Shown piece by piece: positions 11,420-23,040 of a stretch of 64,000 nucleotides of DNA. Position numbers and translations under genes: made by a program. Origin of the DNA: Maratus speciosus (lineage: Eukaryota; Arthropoda; Arachnida; Araneae; Salticidae); NCBI GenBank assembly GCA_963932465.1, contig OZ010796.1, positions 73,659,974-73,723,973 of the forward strand, written 5' to 3'. The notes beneath the pieces are model-generated. The model made no database searches. It had not been told where the DNA came from and saw nothing but the letters and a program-made list of their open reading frames with translations. How positions within the stretch are numbered: the stretch's first letter is position 1; every line of letters begins with the position of its first letter.

Positions 11420-12815
11420 CAAGTCGGAAATTGTACGTCAAACGTGGCAAATCGGGTGCGTTCGTACTATAACTACTTTTATGAATAGTCAGATCTTAGT
11501 GCCATAGCTGTTGCACTCTTATGCAAAAATGCATGAATACAAAATTTATTACGATCCGATATAGTAAATTCAGTCATACGGAAATAATAGGATTCCCTCT
11601 TAAATAACACGTCATCATCCTGGCAACATAGAATCAAGACCTATCATGTGGTAGCCTTAAATTCATGACGTAGGATAGGATTTAATAGAATGAGGCAAAC
11701 TTTTATTCATATCTTTCTAACAAGGAAGGTCTCCATACGGGCATACTCAGAAAAATCTGAAAAAATTACAGAATGTTCTTCTCATATGGATATATATGCT
11801 TATAAAAATTTTTTTGGCGGAACCCCGATACAGCGTCCGTAAAAATATAACGAAATTTTCATTTATTTGGCGATTTATCACCGGTTGGCGATGGAAAAAA
11901 ATACACTTTTATGTAGAAAAAAACTTTTTATGTTCAATTTGTTTATATAAGTTTAATTTAAATAACCTTAGTTTCGTCATTTTTTATTTTTTTTAAACTA
12001 TAGTTTTGTGATTTTTAGTTTGCTTTAACTATAGTTTGTGATGTATATTTATATGTATTTATAATAAAATTTAACTATCATATTTTACGATTTAAAACAA
12101 AATTTAAACTGATTTAAATTGTTTCAAGCTCAAAAATAAGGCAGACAGAACGCTGTCGATTTGATTTTGTTGCTATGGAAACGACTCCATCTTCGATTCG
12201 GAAATGTATTATGGCAATCAAATGTCAGCTGGCTCTAACTTAAAATAGCTATTTGCAACTTGCAAAGCATGGAAAATATTTTTTAAGTGATAAATTAAAT
12301 AACTACAGCAACAAACAACATATATATATGTAATGTAAAAAATACATAAAAACCTCTTTCATTGATTAAGTTTAAATTCCTTAAAAACTGTGCATTCTAA
12401 AAAACAATTTTCAGATGCATTAAAATCGTTTGCTTTTGGCGAGGAAAAATTCTGCTCGCCAAATCGCGTGTCATTTTCGTATTTTTGCGCCAAATATTCG
12501 AAAGTATTTTATTTTTTTACAGATTTTCTACGGAAATTCCGCCGTTAAATTTAACTGTTCCCTTATTACACACATGAGTAGTTTAATTGGTATTTTTTTT
12601 TTCAAAATATTCTGAGTATGCCCAGTATGGAGACCTTCCTTATAAGTTTTGATTCGATTTTCATCACATTTGAAAGGACTCGACGCCATTCTGCAACGAT
12701 TCTATAGATTCAATTTCAAACCATTCGGTTGGGTCGTTTTTGTGCTGTTCTATGCGGACAGACGGACGGAGCAGACGAGAACTATAGGCACTACGTAAAA
12801 TTACGAACGCACCTA
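11420..12815. repeat. Repeat R1 ('acggacagac' family), copy 1, interrupted
   Basis: Starts 'acaagtcggaaattgtacg', passes 'ggtgcgttcgta', 'tgttgcactcttatgcaaaa', 'cagtcatacggaaataatag' and 'catcctggcaacatagaatc', and after an insertion (11721-12642) ends with 'gttctatgcggacagacgga' and 'acgaacgcacct'. Other copies lie at 17031, 31417 (inverted) and 34500 (inverted). 'ggtgcgttcgta' and 'tacgaacgcacc' are mutually inverted. Non-coding, class unknown. Confidence 0.8.
11721..12642. mobile_element. TAA-flanked TIR element inside R1 copy 1
   Basis: Ends CAAGGAAGGTCTCCATAC and GTATGGAGACCTTCCTTA form a ~31-bp terminal inverted repeat that continues to 'gggcatactcag'. Flanks are TAA (11718-11720 and 12643-12645). 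Other R1 copies are continuous at this site. A 3-bp TAA duplication is compatible with PIF/Harbinger, but no DDE or Myb-type ORF is seen, so the assignment stays open. The internal 'tttggcg' blocks near 11812 and 12440 are also inverted. Confidence 0.75.
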
Positions 12816-13202
12816 AAAATAGTATCCCGCAAGGAGCTGTACCGGATCCGGACCCAAAGATTCTATTTTAAGTCAACTCAGAAACCCAACAAGACAGTTT
12901 CCGCCGACCCGAATCCAACACTTTTCAACACGAATCCTGAATGAAAACCGGAAGGGAAAGAAAACAAATTCCTTGTTTTAAGGCAGTTATGAAACAATAT
13001 TCTACACTCTCTCTAATGTTATTCTTATAATCTGTTATATTAATTTCATTTTTCATGGTAGAAAATGAATGTATATACTCCTCATTCATATTAAAATATA
13101 GTTTCTCACCTAAAAAAAAATTCAGGTCTTTATTGATTGATTGATTTTATTTTAAGAAAGAAAGGGGTGGGGGAAGAAAAATAACCGGACATACAAGAAC
13201 CC
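12816..13202. other. Unassigned DNA
   Basis: No recognised gene. A short inverted pair 'gaatgtatatactcctcatt' lies near 13066, too small to call an element. Confidence 0.4.
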
Positions 13203-13519
13203 GACCTTGGCCACTTCAGTACCGGCCGAGGAAGCTTTTGTTTGTTACGACAGTGGCTTAGAACATAGTTTATAACATCAGATCATATGACCTCGAGGTT
13301 ATCAAAACAGGCAGCTTAATGCTGTGCGTTCCACGCACAGTCCCAAGTGTAATACAGATGTACTAATACCGTAGAAGCACTATACGATATGAAGCCGGTA
13401 TCGCTCAAATAATTCGGCCTAAATAAGACAAGCACGAGAATCAAGGATGGGCTGAATTCATTGGAAGGGAGAGGTGTTTTAATCCCTTGAAGGTCGGTGG
13501 GATATATTATGATTTTAAG

Positions 13520-13730
13520 CGTCCTAGCCGTGTTTTTCCGTCACGTAATTTTTCAATTCAAGGGCTAATTTAAGACAAAATTGATACCAATTTGCTGGGC
13601 ATAACATAAATAAATATGTAAGGTAAATGGTAAACAAATCCTCATACAAATTATTTTCTTAGCTATTAGTTTGTGAATCATTTAACATACATAAAGAATT
13701 CTGCAGGACGTTTAAAGGGTTATATCCCAC
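13520..13730. mobile_element. MITE R5, copy 1
   Basis: Shares 'ccgtgtttttccgtcacgta', 'aaataaatatgtaaggta', 'cctcatacaaat' and 'ggacg-ttaaaggg' in order with 19173-19385. Ends 'ttaagcgtcc' and 'ggacgtttaa' are inverted. About 210 bp and non-coding. Confidence 0.65.
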
Positions 13731-14021
13731 CTAATTTTAATCAAGATATGCACGAAACTTGTAATAAACTTTAACTTTTATAACTTTGCTGGAAAAGAGT
13801 TGGAAAAATTGCTTTACCTTACATTGAAACAATTTTTTTTTCGATAATTCCGGTGAGAGTTCAACATTACAGAAACGCAATTACTTGCCCCTGAAAGGGT
13901 TAAAGAGAGCCGCAAGTGTTGGCACCGAATTTTAGGGTTACATTTTTGGCTTCATGCCAAAGCAGAACATTTCCTCTCTATTTTTCTCTGGGCACTGTGG
14001 TTGCACGTGTCTCTTTTTTTT

Positions 14022-14145
14022 TAGACCATTTGAGTCACGTGATGCTCAAATACACGAATGCAGGTGCACGAAAACAGCATCACGTGACTCCAGCGGTCTA
14101 CACGAAAGGTAGTGCGGTAGCCTGGTTTTTTTTGTTAGCCTCGAT
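14022..14145. mobile_element. R6 hairpin fragment (TCACGTGATGCT core)
   Basis: 'tagaccatttgagtcacgtg' mirrors 'cacgtgactccagcggtcta' over 14022-14100. It is followed by 'cggtagcctgg' and 'gttagcctcg', the right end of the R6 element seen complete at 50129-50614. Confidence 0.6.
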
Positions 14146-14371
14146 ATGACCTTCGACAGCCCATCAACCGAGAAAACCGTGTTAGGAAGAAAAGAAACAA
14201 ACATGGCATTTCTCGGCCGATTAGATCCACCGAAGATTCCGCGATCTGACGTCATGAACTCCGTCTTAAGGCGGGAGAAACTAATAAGAGTTTTCTCGGC
14301 CGGTACTGAAGTCGGTCATGATCTGACCCGCAAGAGCCAAAACCCTACCCAAAACTTAAATAAATAAATAA

Positions 14372-14640
14372 ATAAAAAAAGAGTTAACATGACCCTGAAC
14401 AAAAGTAAGACGAAATTAAAACAAAATTAAACAAAATACAATTCCGAGCATCTTCTGATGCAACATAATCTTTTAACCAATTTAGCTCAACTTGCAATTC
14501 ATTTTATGTTCAACATAAAAGGAAAATCTATCTTTATTTTATGTTCAACCTAAAATGAAGCTCTATCTTTATTGTAAATTCAACATAAAATGAAAATCTA
14601 TCTTTTCATTGACATATTTTAATTCAGCGCCAAAATTAGG
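14372..14640. other. Unassigned AT-rich DNA with short duplication
   Basis: Three variants of 'ttcaacataaaatgaaaatctatctt' type sequence lie between 14510 and 14605, a small local tandem repeat (period about 45 bp). Nothing else is recognised. Confidence 0.5.
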
Positions 14641-14650
14641 TACTTGCGGT

Positions 14651-14838
14651 CAGTGGTGTAGTCGTAAAAAAAGCAGAGGGCACTCTAAGCAGAGGGTATA
14701 CTCTCAAGGCAGAGGGTGTACATACTATAGAGTGTATATACTATAGCTTTTTTGAGAAACAGAGGGTATACGGTGTTCCTTTAAAAAATCCAGAAGGTAT
14801 ACGGTGTATACCACCGTATACCTCCCACTACATCCCTG
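14651..14838. mobile_element. hAT-type MITE, near-perfect 8-bp TSD
   Basis: Inverted ends CAGTGGTGTAG and CTACATCCCTG, flanked by CTTGCGGT (14643-14650) and CTTACGGT (14839-14846), which match at 7 of 8 bases. The interior repeats 'cagagggtata' and 'tatacggtgt' several times. Confidence 0.75.
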
Positions 14839-15114
14839 CTTACGGTTAACCTGTTTTATAGTCTTTTAAATTTGCTCTGAGCAATAAATTGCCAATTCGG
14901 GTAACCCTGCAACTAGATACTTTACATTATTCTCGCAAAAATTACACAAAATAATGAGATAGATTTAAAAAAATAATAATCATTGAAAATAATTTAAAAA
15001 GTCATAAAATGCAATTAAATGGGACTACAGTTTTCACACAAATTTCATTCGAAAGTAATTTTCCCTATTTAGTGACGTCAAAATCGAAATCATACGATAT
15101 TGACAAATGATGTA

Positions 15115-15315
15115 CACTGTTAAAAATTTGCAGCATTCTGGCAGGTCATTTGACCGTTTTTTCCGAAAACGGTTACACAACCGTAATTTTAACACTATTC
15201 TGACCATATTATTGGCCATTTTATAGTCAGAATATAGTTAAATTATGGTTATGAAACCGTTTTTTCAAAAAACGGTCTAATGACCTGCCAGAATGCTGCA
15301 AAAGTTTTAACAGTG
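15115..15315. mobile_element. TA-flanked hairpin MITE, CACTGTTAAAA ends
   Basis: Flanked by TA at 15113 and 15316. Arms: 'cactgttaaaaatttgcagc' mirrors 'gctgcaaaagttttaacagtg', continuing through 'cattctggcaggtcatttga' to 'aaccgt'. About 80 bp per arm. Compatible with a mariner-type MITE. Related termini recur at 50155, 51541 and, weakly, 32916. Confidence 0.8.
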
Positions 15316-15555
15316 TATGAGCGATAAAATTTTCCAAAAAACTTGGCAAATCTCAAATTTTTTGCTGCTTTTCTAAGTCGAAAACAAACTTATAATCAGA
15401 ATGGAGAATTTTACTAAATAAAGGAAGTATACTGTATTTTATGAAACGCAATGTTCACAAATATCATATACAGTAGAGCGCCTATTATCGGAACTCGAAT
15501 TAACCGAACTTCCAATTATCCGAACAGCCTATTTCTCTCAAAAATTTTTTTTAAT

Positions 15556-15786
15556 GATGATGAGATTGTGGATGAGATTTAAGATGAAAACGAATGCCCT
15601 GAAAATGACCCAAGTCCATCACATAACAAAGCCTTTGAATGTTTGGAAACACCTATGAAATGGCTCGAACGGCAGAAGAATTCTGATCCTACTGAACAAA
15701 AGTATTTAAGAAGAATTCGAGGTATAGCAGCATTGGAAAGAACGTCTTCTTTGAAGCAAGCAGCAATCGAAAGCTTTTTTGCTTAA
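15556..15786 (+). pseudogene. Tigger/pogo transposase C-terminus (remnant)
   Basis: Frame of 77 codons ending at TAA 15784-15786, with one internal TAA after DDEIVDEI. The peptide after it contains the segment CLETPMKWLERQKNSD and then YLRRIRGIAALERTS, ending KQAAIESFFA. An acidic linker followed by a helix with 'WLERQ' and a terminal arginine-rich helix matches the C-terminal tail of Tigger/jerky-type DDE transposases. The catalytic domain, the CENP-B/HTH domains and the start are missing. The matching Tigger inverted repeats at 15471 and 16940 support the call. Not functional. Confidence 0.75.
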
Positions 15787-15829
15787 ATTATAATCTCTGG
15801 AGTTACAGAAAATGATAAAATGATAAATA

Positions 15830-16701
15830 GTCCAGGCAATAGGGAATTTTACCTAGCAAAATTAATGGTAGTTCTGGAAATCGGCTTAATTTATGTTTTT
15901 TGGGTCGCTGAATCCGAATTTGTAACTTCCCACCAAAATTTCCTCCGGTAACCCCCCAAATTTTGGTAAAAAAGGTTTCTATTATTACCATTAATATACC
16001 ATTTTATTATTTACCATTTTATTATTATTATTTATTACCCCCAAAAAAGGTTTTTATTAAAAAAATCAATTTTTTATTGTTTTAAGGGAAAAGTATCTAA
16101 AAATTCAGAAAATAGACAAAATTTGCAACAAATTAGATATATGACATTATGACTTAGGATGTAGGGGAAGGGGGGATCTGCGTCGGAACATGCGCGCGGT
16201 GCTGCGTGGACTAAGTTGCGCAATTCCACTTAACCACTCACACGTTTACATTCGCCCTCCCATCTCCCCTCCGAACTTTCCTTATAAGGTTTACTTTAAG
16301 TTTTTTGGATCGCTGAATCCGAATTTTTAACTTACCCCCCAAAATTCCCCCCCCCGAAAATCCTCCAAAATAGTTGTTATTAACTTAAATTTCTTATTGT
16401 TTTAGGGGAAAATCATTACGAAATTCAGAAACTAGACAAAATTTGCAACAAATAGGATATATGACATTATGACGTAGGATAAACGGGGAGAGAGGGGGCT
16501 GCCTCGGAACATTCCCCGCGCGCTTTTCTCAAAAACCAATTTTTTTCAAAAAATCAATTTTTTGGGGGGTTGCCGGGTGAAATTTTGGTGGGAAGTTACA
16601 AATTCGGATTCAGCGACCCAAAAAACATATAGTTAACCTTTTTCCAGAACTACCATGAATTTTGCTAGGTAGAGCCCCTATACGGTCTCTATTGCCTGGA
16701 C
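15830..16701. mobile_element. TIR element nested in the Tigger element
   Basis: Ends GTCCAGGCAATAG and CTATTGCCTGGAC lie between TA flanks (15828 and 16702). The inverted arms share 'tttttgggtcgctgaatccg' and 'aacttcccaccaaaatttc'. The interior repeats a ~310-bp block directly: 'gacaaaatttgcaacaaat' at about 16117 and 16436. Non-coding; GC-rich patch at 16150-16270. Confidence 0.75.
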
Positions 16702-17030
16702 TAAAAAAGAGAAAAAGAAAATTTTAAATGATAACAAAGTAAACAACAACAACAACAAAAAAAAAAAACAGTTTTTAATCACTCTAGCACTAGCTGGTGC
16801 TAGAAGTCCTAAGCCTGGATAAAGTGTGAAGGTTTTAATACAGTCAGGAACATCCCTTAAATTGTCTGTCCACTTATCCGAACTTTTGCTTTCCGAACTA
16901 GGTTCGGTCGCGACTTGCTTGGATAATCGGCGCTCTACTGTAGTATAATTTTACGAATCTCTACAAAATTCAAGTAATTTCCTTATTAAGGAAATGAAAT
17001 AATTAAATAAAAACAGCGTGTTTTATAAGA

Positions 17031-17495
17031 ACAAGTCGGAAATTCTACATCAAACGTGGCAAATGAGGTGCGTTCGTATTATAACTAGTTTTATAAATAT
17101 TCAGATCTTGGCGCAATAGCTGTTGCAATCTTATGCAAAAATGCACGAATACAAAGTTTATTACGATTCTATATTTTAAATTCAGTCATACGGAAATAAT
17201 AAGATTCTATCTTAAATAGGACGTCATCAGCATGGCAACCTAGAATCATAACCCATCCTGGGATAGCATTGAATTAATGACGTATGATAGGATTTAATAG
17301 AATGAAGAAAACTTTTATTAATATATTTTTAAGTTTTTATTCTATTTCAGCGATTCTATATATTAAATTTCAAACCATTCAGTCGGGTAGTTTTTGCGCT
17401 GTTCTATACGGACAGACGGAGAGACAGACGGACGGACGGACCAAACGACTACTCTAGGTGCTGTGTATTTATATAATTACGAACGCACCTAAAAA
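17031..17495. repeat. Repeat R1, copy 2
   Basis: Same direction as copy 1, uninterrupted: 'acaagtcggaaattctacat', 'gtgcgttcgtat', 'cagtcatacggaaataata', 'catggcaacctagaatca', 'gttctatacggacagacgga' and the end 'acgaacgcacct'. It supplies the empty-site comparison for the element at 11721. Confidence 0.8.
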
Positions 17496-17589
17496 ACGTT
17501 TGCTAAAAATAATTCATTTTTAGATTAACGCTGAAGATTGTTTATTTTCTAAATACTGAACATCACGAAATTATGATTAAAAAAAAAAA

Positions 17590-17850
17590 TTCATTTTGTA
17601 TTTACCATACTCCCATACAATCTAGAATCACATGACATTCTGTGCAGAAAGAATGGAACTTTTATTTCCGGCATTTGGGAAATATCACAAATACAAGCAT
17701 ACCCTTTTAACCTCTTCACCATACGTAGAATCCTTTTGCATTTACCCTACGCATACAATCTAGAATCACATGACATTGTATGCAGAAAGAATGAAACTTT
17801 TAATATCACAAATACAATCATACCCTTTTAACCTCTTCACCGTACGTGCG
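17590..17850. repeat. ~130-bp tandem duplication
   Basis: Two direct copies share 'catacaatctagaatcacat' and end 'taacctcttcaccatacgt' / 'taacctcttcaccgtacgt'. The second has a 19-base deletion relative to the first. Non-coding. Confidence 0.75.
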
Positions 17851-18179
17851 AGAAGAGTTTGCTCTGTTACTCAAAGCTTTTGGATGTGAATAATTTTTAA
17901 TTGGAATCTTTGCTTTATTTGATGACAGAAATCTTTAGATTACATAAGGCGAATATTTCAGTTAGAAAGAAAGTGGTGTTTTCCCTATATTTTTAGTTTA
18001 TTGTGTCGAAAAAAAAGTATTAAGGAGTTAAATTCTGAAATTTCTGAAACTGTATTTGACTATGCTAGAAATACAATATAAAATGAAAAGCATTTTAAAA
18101 CATTTTGGAGATTGATATTTGATCTTCAATTGAGGACGTGAGTTTCAAAACTCCCCTTATCTAAAATTTAACCTCTTAA
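17851..18179. other. Unassigned AT-rich DNA
   Basis: No recognised gene or repeat. Confidence 0.4.
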
Positions 18180-18187
18180 CCTACAAC

Positions 18188-18397
18188 CAGGGCTGCAGAG
18201 TCGGAGTCAGGCCCATTTTTGAAATAAAGAGTCGGAGTCGGATCTGTTAAAATTCCCAAAGTTGGAGTCGTCTATTTTACAAGCAGGGCTGCGTGTCGGA
18301 GTCGGAGTCACGACCATTTTTGAGCAAAAGAGTAAGGAGTCGGATCTGTTAAAATTGTCGGAGTCGTCCATTTTTCCCCACCGACTCCGCAGCCCTG
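18188..18397. mobile_element. hAT-type MITE with perfect 8-bp TSD
   Basis: Flanked by exact CCTACAAC (18180-18187 and 18398-18405). Ends CAGGGCTGCAGAGTCGGAGT and CGACTCCGCAGCCCTG are inverted. The interior is a direct duplication, with 'gagtcggatctgttaaaatt' at both 18234 and 18333. The 'agtcggagtcg' type terminal repeat is a familiar hAT-MITE pattern in animals. Confidence 0.9.
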
Positions 18398-18405
18398 CCT
18401 ACAAC

Positions 18406-19172
18406 TACGTGTGAGATACGTGGTCTTGTATTCGGACCAAAGCTGATTACCACGGGCCTTGCCCGTAGTACATCAGTCGGGCCAAATGTAAGTACTATGG
18501 GAATGGCCCGTGGTGCGACGTTCGCGGTTTGTCATTTGCCCACCACAAACAGCACAGACCCGGCTCGTGATAGATTCTTATTATTTCTTTGTATCATAAT
18601 CAATTACATGTTATTCTTATTCCCGTTTGCACTTTGAAATATATTTCCTTAAATATTAGAGAAGTATCCCCACAAGATGTTTTCAAAAAGAAGATTTTGT
18701 GATGAGAACAGTGAGAGTTATGTCGATACTTCTGCTACCGAAAGTGACAGTGGTGACATTATACTATACGTTCTGTACAAAAACAATGCAGGTGATCAGT
18801 TATTGATTTATGTTATATTTTAGTGATTGATGATAAACCTTTTGCAGTGTATCTACCAAAATTATTACATCAGGTTGTAATTACTTATCAAATGTTCCAC
18901 AAAATGAAACCAGTTGTATCTTACACGTGTATTTACATTCCCTAAGTCGTGCGCATTTGGTACAACTTAGACCGATTTGCCGAACCTTGGAATGGCTCGA
19001 ACGCTGCGCAATCCTATTTACGTTTTGGGCCTGTTGAAACTTAAATCGTACGTTAAAGTGTTAATCCTCTCTTTCACGATTTATTTTCACAAACAGACCT
19101 TTGAATTAGCAGAATTAAAATGCTATTAAAAATTGTGATAAAAAATTGATTTATGCCATAAATAAGACCTGA
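18406..19172. other. Unassigned region with a small acidic ORF
   Basis: Contains moderately GC-rich DNA with 'accacgggcc' and 'ggcccgtggt' as a loose inverted pair (18451, 18506), then a 48-codon ORF at 18677-18823 (+). The ORF starts MFSKRRFCDENSESY, has an acidic TSATESDSGD patch and ends in a hydrophobic tail. The basic-then-acidic start recalls transposase N-termini, but nothing downstream confirms it. Confidence 0.25.
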
Positions 19173-19385
19173 ATGTTTAACCGTGTTTTTCCGTCACGTA
19201 ATCTTTGAATTCAAAGATTGAATTAAACAAAATTGATATTAATGTTATTTTTTGGCAGTGCATAAGATAAATAAATATGTAAGGTAATCATAAGCAGATC
19301 CTCATACAAATAATTTTCATAGCTATTATTTTATGAATCATTAAACATAAAGGAAAAAAATTGCCGGACGCTTAAAGGGTAAGAC
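19173..19385. mobile_element. MITE R5, copy 2
   Basis: Same order of blocks as 13520-13730: 'ccgtgtttttccgtcacgta', 'ataaataaatatgtaaggta', 'cctcatacaaataattttc' and 'ccggacgcttaaaggg'. Diverged from copy 1 by small indels. Confidence 0.65.
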
Positions 19386-19581
19386 GTCATTCAAAATAAA
19401 ATTTAGTCGAAAGCCTTTTCTAAAACATTGCGTTTTATCATTTAAGTTAAGAGCCTCATAGGGGGATCAGGGGAGCGAGAGGGTTAAAAAATCGTATTTT
19501 CACTATCAATCTATTCTATCGATAAACTTGCACAAAAATTAAAAACATTACACGCAGCAAAAAAATTAGGTTTATCCTATA

Positions 19582-20877
19582 CAGTAGAACCCTGCTAATC
19601 CGAGCTAATTGGGACAGGTGCCCATTCGGATTACCCGAAATTCCGATAAAAATAGAAAAGAAAAAAGTGCATGCTTAAAAAGTTATAAGTACTCAGTAAT
19701 ACAGTAAAACTCCTCTAATCCGGCATGCTGAATAGTACGGCACGACTTTCGACAAAAAAAAAAAAAAAAAATAGCATACATTGTTTAATCTCTCCTTACG
19801 TTTATAATAATCCAATGGAATTTCAGAATGAGGAACTACGTAACAACACATGACAAACGGTTCAAAATCGCGAATCTGTAAATAGCTCAGTCAATACGTT
19901 AAAGAGGGGATAAGAAACATTTCTGTAGATAATTTGCAAAATCAAACTGTTGAAAGGACAAATAAATTTTTATCTTCTGAATTAAATACGTTTTGAATTT
20001 TACAAGAGAATTTTATAGTGACGGGCAAACAAAATGATATTCTTCTACGAGTAGGCCTACAGTTCACGTTTTCATTTTATATTCGTGTTCATATGTTGCA
20101 CTTTTACATTAGTGAGTATTTTTTAACCATTTAGAAAAATGGTTATTGTCCTCGGTCAGGGTAGGAAATCAAAAACATATCTGAAGCGTTTTATTAGTTG
20201 AATCCCGCATTTTATTCGTTTTCTGATTGGTCTATACGGTAATCTGTATTTTCCCTTTACTTTCAACAGAGATGGATACTTCTGTTGCCACTATGACAAA
20301 AAAGTAATAAAAACTACAAAAAAAATTAATAACTCAGAAACAAATTAAGATACAGCTTTCAAACAAATTGCATTTAAAAATGTATTTTTTTCTCTATACG
20401 ACGTTATAAAAAGTAATATTGTGGGATGTTTAGAAGTTTAACAATGAAATTTCATTTAAGATTGCTCCAGGAATATTAATGTTTAATCCATGGCGTGCGT
20501 AATATATGACCAGCTCCGTAGAAGTTTAAAAAATTTACAGTACCGAAAATTGTAAAACTGAAATTTCTTTTAAAATTTGTTCATGATGGGTCCAGGAATG
20601 TTAAAGTTTAATCCATGGCGTACGTAATGTATGATCAACTGCGTGCGATTTTTTATGTCTTAAATTTTAGTCTTTGAAAAAATCATTTTCCAAATGGTCG
20701 TTGTAATTTGCTAAACTGCTTTTTTTTTAATTCTATTCAAGCTGTTTAAAGAATAAAAAACATGCTTTACTGCCATTTTTTGTTTAATTCTAACTTCTAC
20801 ACGTTTTCCCCGGCTTTCACCCTGTAAATAAAATCGGTTCGGATTAACCGGAATTTCGGATTAGCGGGATTCTACTG
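19582..20877. mobile_element. Non-autonomous Tigger/pogo element
   Basis: TIRs CAGTAGAACCCTGCTAATCC and GGATTAGCGGGATTCTACTG, flanked by TA at 19580 and 20878. The interior has no transposase. It includes a second Tigger-like end (CAGTAAAACTCCTCTAATCC at 19708) and a ~115-bp near-repeat with 'gtttaatccatggcgt' at about 20480 and 20609. A long internally deleted or composite copy. Confidence 0.85.
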
Positions 20878-20959
20878 TATTTCTGGCATTGTAAAATTTT
20901 GGTTTACAATGAAATTCAATGGACGCAGTTAGAAGTTTTCGCGATTTCCCCAAATTTGA

Positions 20960-21075
20960 TTTTCTGGACATAGGGGCTATAATTTCGGACTTCCTCCCCC
21001 CTTACGATATCATATGTTATCAAACCTCGAACCCCCCCCCCCCCTCCCCCTGTAATGATATCGTTATCAATGGAG
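20960..21075. repeat. GATATC/poly-C repeat, left copy
   Basis: 'cttacgatatcatatg', a poly-C tract and 'aatgatatcgttat' follow 'cataggggctat'. A related block lies at 28585-28690 ('cttacgatatcatgtg', poly-C, 'aatgataacgttat', 'atagcccctaa'). The two flank the 7-kb hAT-like element on both sides, 450 and 110 bp away. Confidence 0.5.
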
Positions 21076-21889
21076 TGATATACAAACATGGTTACATTTA
21101 TTTTTCTCATACTTTATTGATTCAAATGATGAAGTCAATAAAATATTAGTTTATAAATAACTTTATATCGAATAACACTTAAAAGAAATAGTTACTATTT
21201 AAAAGTATTTAATAATAGAAGTTTCTTACATCATGCATTCAACAGTAACAATGTCTTTTTACCCTTGCCCCCGCACCGGGTGGGGCAGACAGAACTTCTT
21301 ATCAACAAAACGTGTGGACAACGTTCTTTCATTTTTATTTGCTAGTTAATACAAGTATCATTTCAAACATACTTTCGCATATGGTTTGTAGAACAGCGGA
21401 TTTTATATGCATACAGGAGAATAAGAATGCCTAATGTTGGGGTATTCCATATTTTGGAATTAAATAATTTTACAATAATTTAATGCTTTTAATAATAACT
21501 TTGTATCAGGGCCGTAGCAAGGTCTTCAGAGCCCCCCCCCCCCCAAAAAAAAACATATTTTCGGGCCCCCCTCTTAAGATTTTAGAGAAATATCTATATT
21601 TAATTTTCCACCCGAGTTCCATTGTATAACAACACCAGCGAAGTTTCGCTGGTCGAATTTTCCAAAACGAACTTCAAGTTGAACGAATTTGTAGTTAGGC
21701 TGCACTGCTTTCGGCAGCGTACACCCATAGGGGCTATGTCCGCTCCGATCTCGAATCATACGAACCTTGAATTATTGTAATTTTTTTATTTAGATCCAGA
21801 TTAAATTCAAATTTTCAACATTTCGTTCACGTTGCTGCAGGAACAGATTTGATATTTTTACAATGTGAATTTAATCAAAGGACTTGCAA

Positions 21890-23040
21890 AATTTAACTGA
21901 GAATTCTTCCATTTAGGAAAAAAATGTCAAAAAAATCGCCGAAGAACGCGAAAGAACGCCAAAAATTGCATAAAAATTTTCAAAGTTCATACAGATCAAA
22001 CTTTACTCATATTGGGTTAAAAGATTGAAACCTTTTTTTTTTTTTTTTTTTTTTTTAACGAATATTAAAAAAACTACCAGAAAAGTGAAAAAAAGCTAAA
22101 AATCACATAAAAATTCTCGAAAATTTTAAAAACAGCAGAGGACAAAATTTGGCAAAAAAGTTTGAAACTGAATTCCTTTTACAAATGTAGAATTGCTAAG
22201 TATTGTTCATAAACAAAATAAATAAATAAAAAATATGGAAGTCGTTTTCGTATTTTCAATTTTCTCTTCAGTTTGACAATGCTATCCGCGTGGCCCAGAC
22301 AGATTTTCTTTAAGCAGAAAATATTCACTTATAACAATTTTTTTCCCTCTCGGATTGGTGCCTTTTATTAAATACATATATATGTACAGATTTACTAATT
22401 AAAAAAAAAAATACTTTTGGGATGTTGTTTTCATATATTCCGGTTTTCTCCAGTTTAAAATTGTCACCCAAGTTGAAATTTAAGAAGAAAAAAAAAATAC
22501 CTTCGGATAGAAGGTACCTTTCTTTGGGCAACGAAGACGGGTTTCCTAGTAGCTAATAATAAAGACAGACGTTTGTCTGTCCAGAGTTTTTCTTTGTCTG
22601 ACAAGATGTTTTTCTGTTTCAAAAAGATGTTCTGTTTCACAAGATGTTTTTCTGTTTCAAAATTTGACAGGAAGGTTACCTGTATGCCTGAAGTTGCTCG
22701 AAACGGGTTTTTAATTTTTTTGATTCGAATTTTTTTCATTTAATTTTTTACGATATTTTTTGTATTTTTTCGAGTTTCGTGCTTTTTCCCCCACATTCAT
22801 AAAAGGAATCTATTTTCAATCCATCTTTCCATTTTAGCCGAATATAGTAAAGTAGTCTTCTTCGATTTTTAAATATTTCGCGAATTTTTTATGTGATTTT
22901 TAACTTTTTTTCGCGTATTTTTTGACATTAGTAAAAGGAATCAGGTTTCAGTCTTTTAGCCCGATGTACTAAATTTTGTCCTTTGCGATTTTTGAATTTT
23001 TCACGAACGTTTTTTTTTCCCTTTTTAAGACCCCCGTGAT
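21890..23040. repeat. Degenerate ~120-bp units, both orientations
   Basis: Blocks of the form 'tcagtcttttagcccgatgt', 'tttttgaatttttcacgaac' and 'atgtgatttttaac' recur near 22815 and 22940, and appear inverted near 22010-22100 ('gggttaaaagattgaaacc'). The same family continues at 25270-25600. ORFs here are short and low-complexity. Confidence 0.55.

Larger units (their letters stand above)
13203..14317. mobile_element. Putative TIR element carrying nested MITEs
   Basis: Left 'acttcagtaccggccgagg' (near 13213) is mirrored by 'ctcggccggtactgaagt' (near 14296), and outer 'gacc'/'ggtc' also match. Between them lie the R5 MITE and the R6 hairpin, so the element is composite or old. No transposase was found and no target duplication fixed. 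Confidence 0.45.
15471..16940. mobile_element. pogo/Tigger element with relic transposase
   Basis: TIRs CAGTAGAGCGCCTATTATCG and GATAATCGGCGCTCTACTG, flanked by TA at 15469 and 16941, are the classic Tigger/pogo form. Further inside, 'ccgaactt' type blocks are also paired. The element is 1470 bp, keeps only the transposase C-terminus, and has a second TIR element inserted at 15830-16701. Confidence 0.9.
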
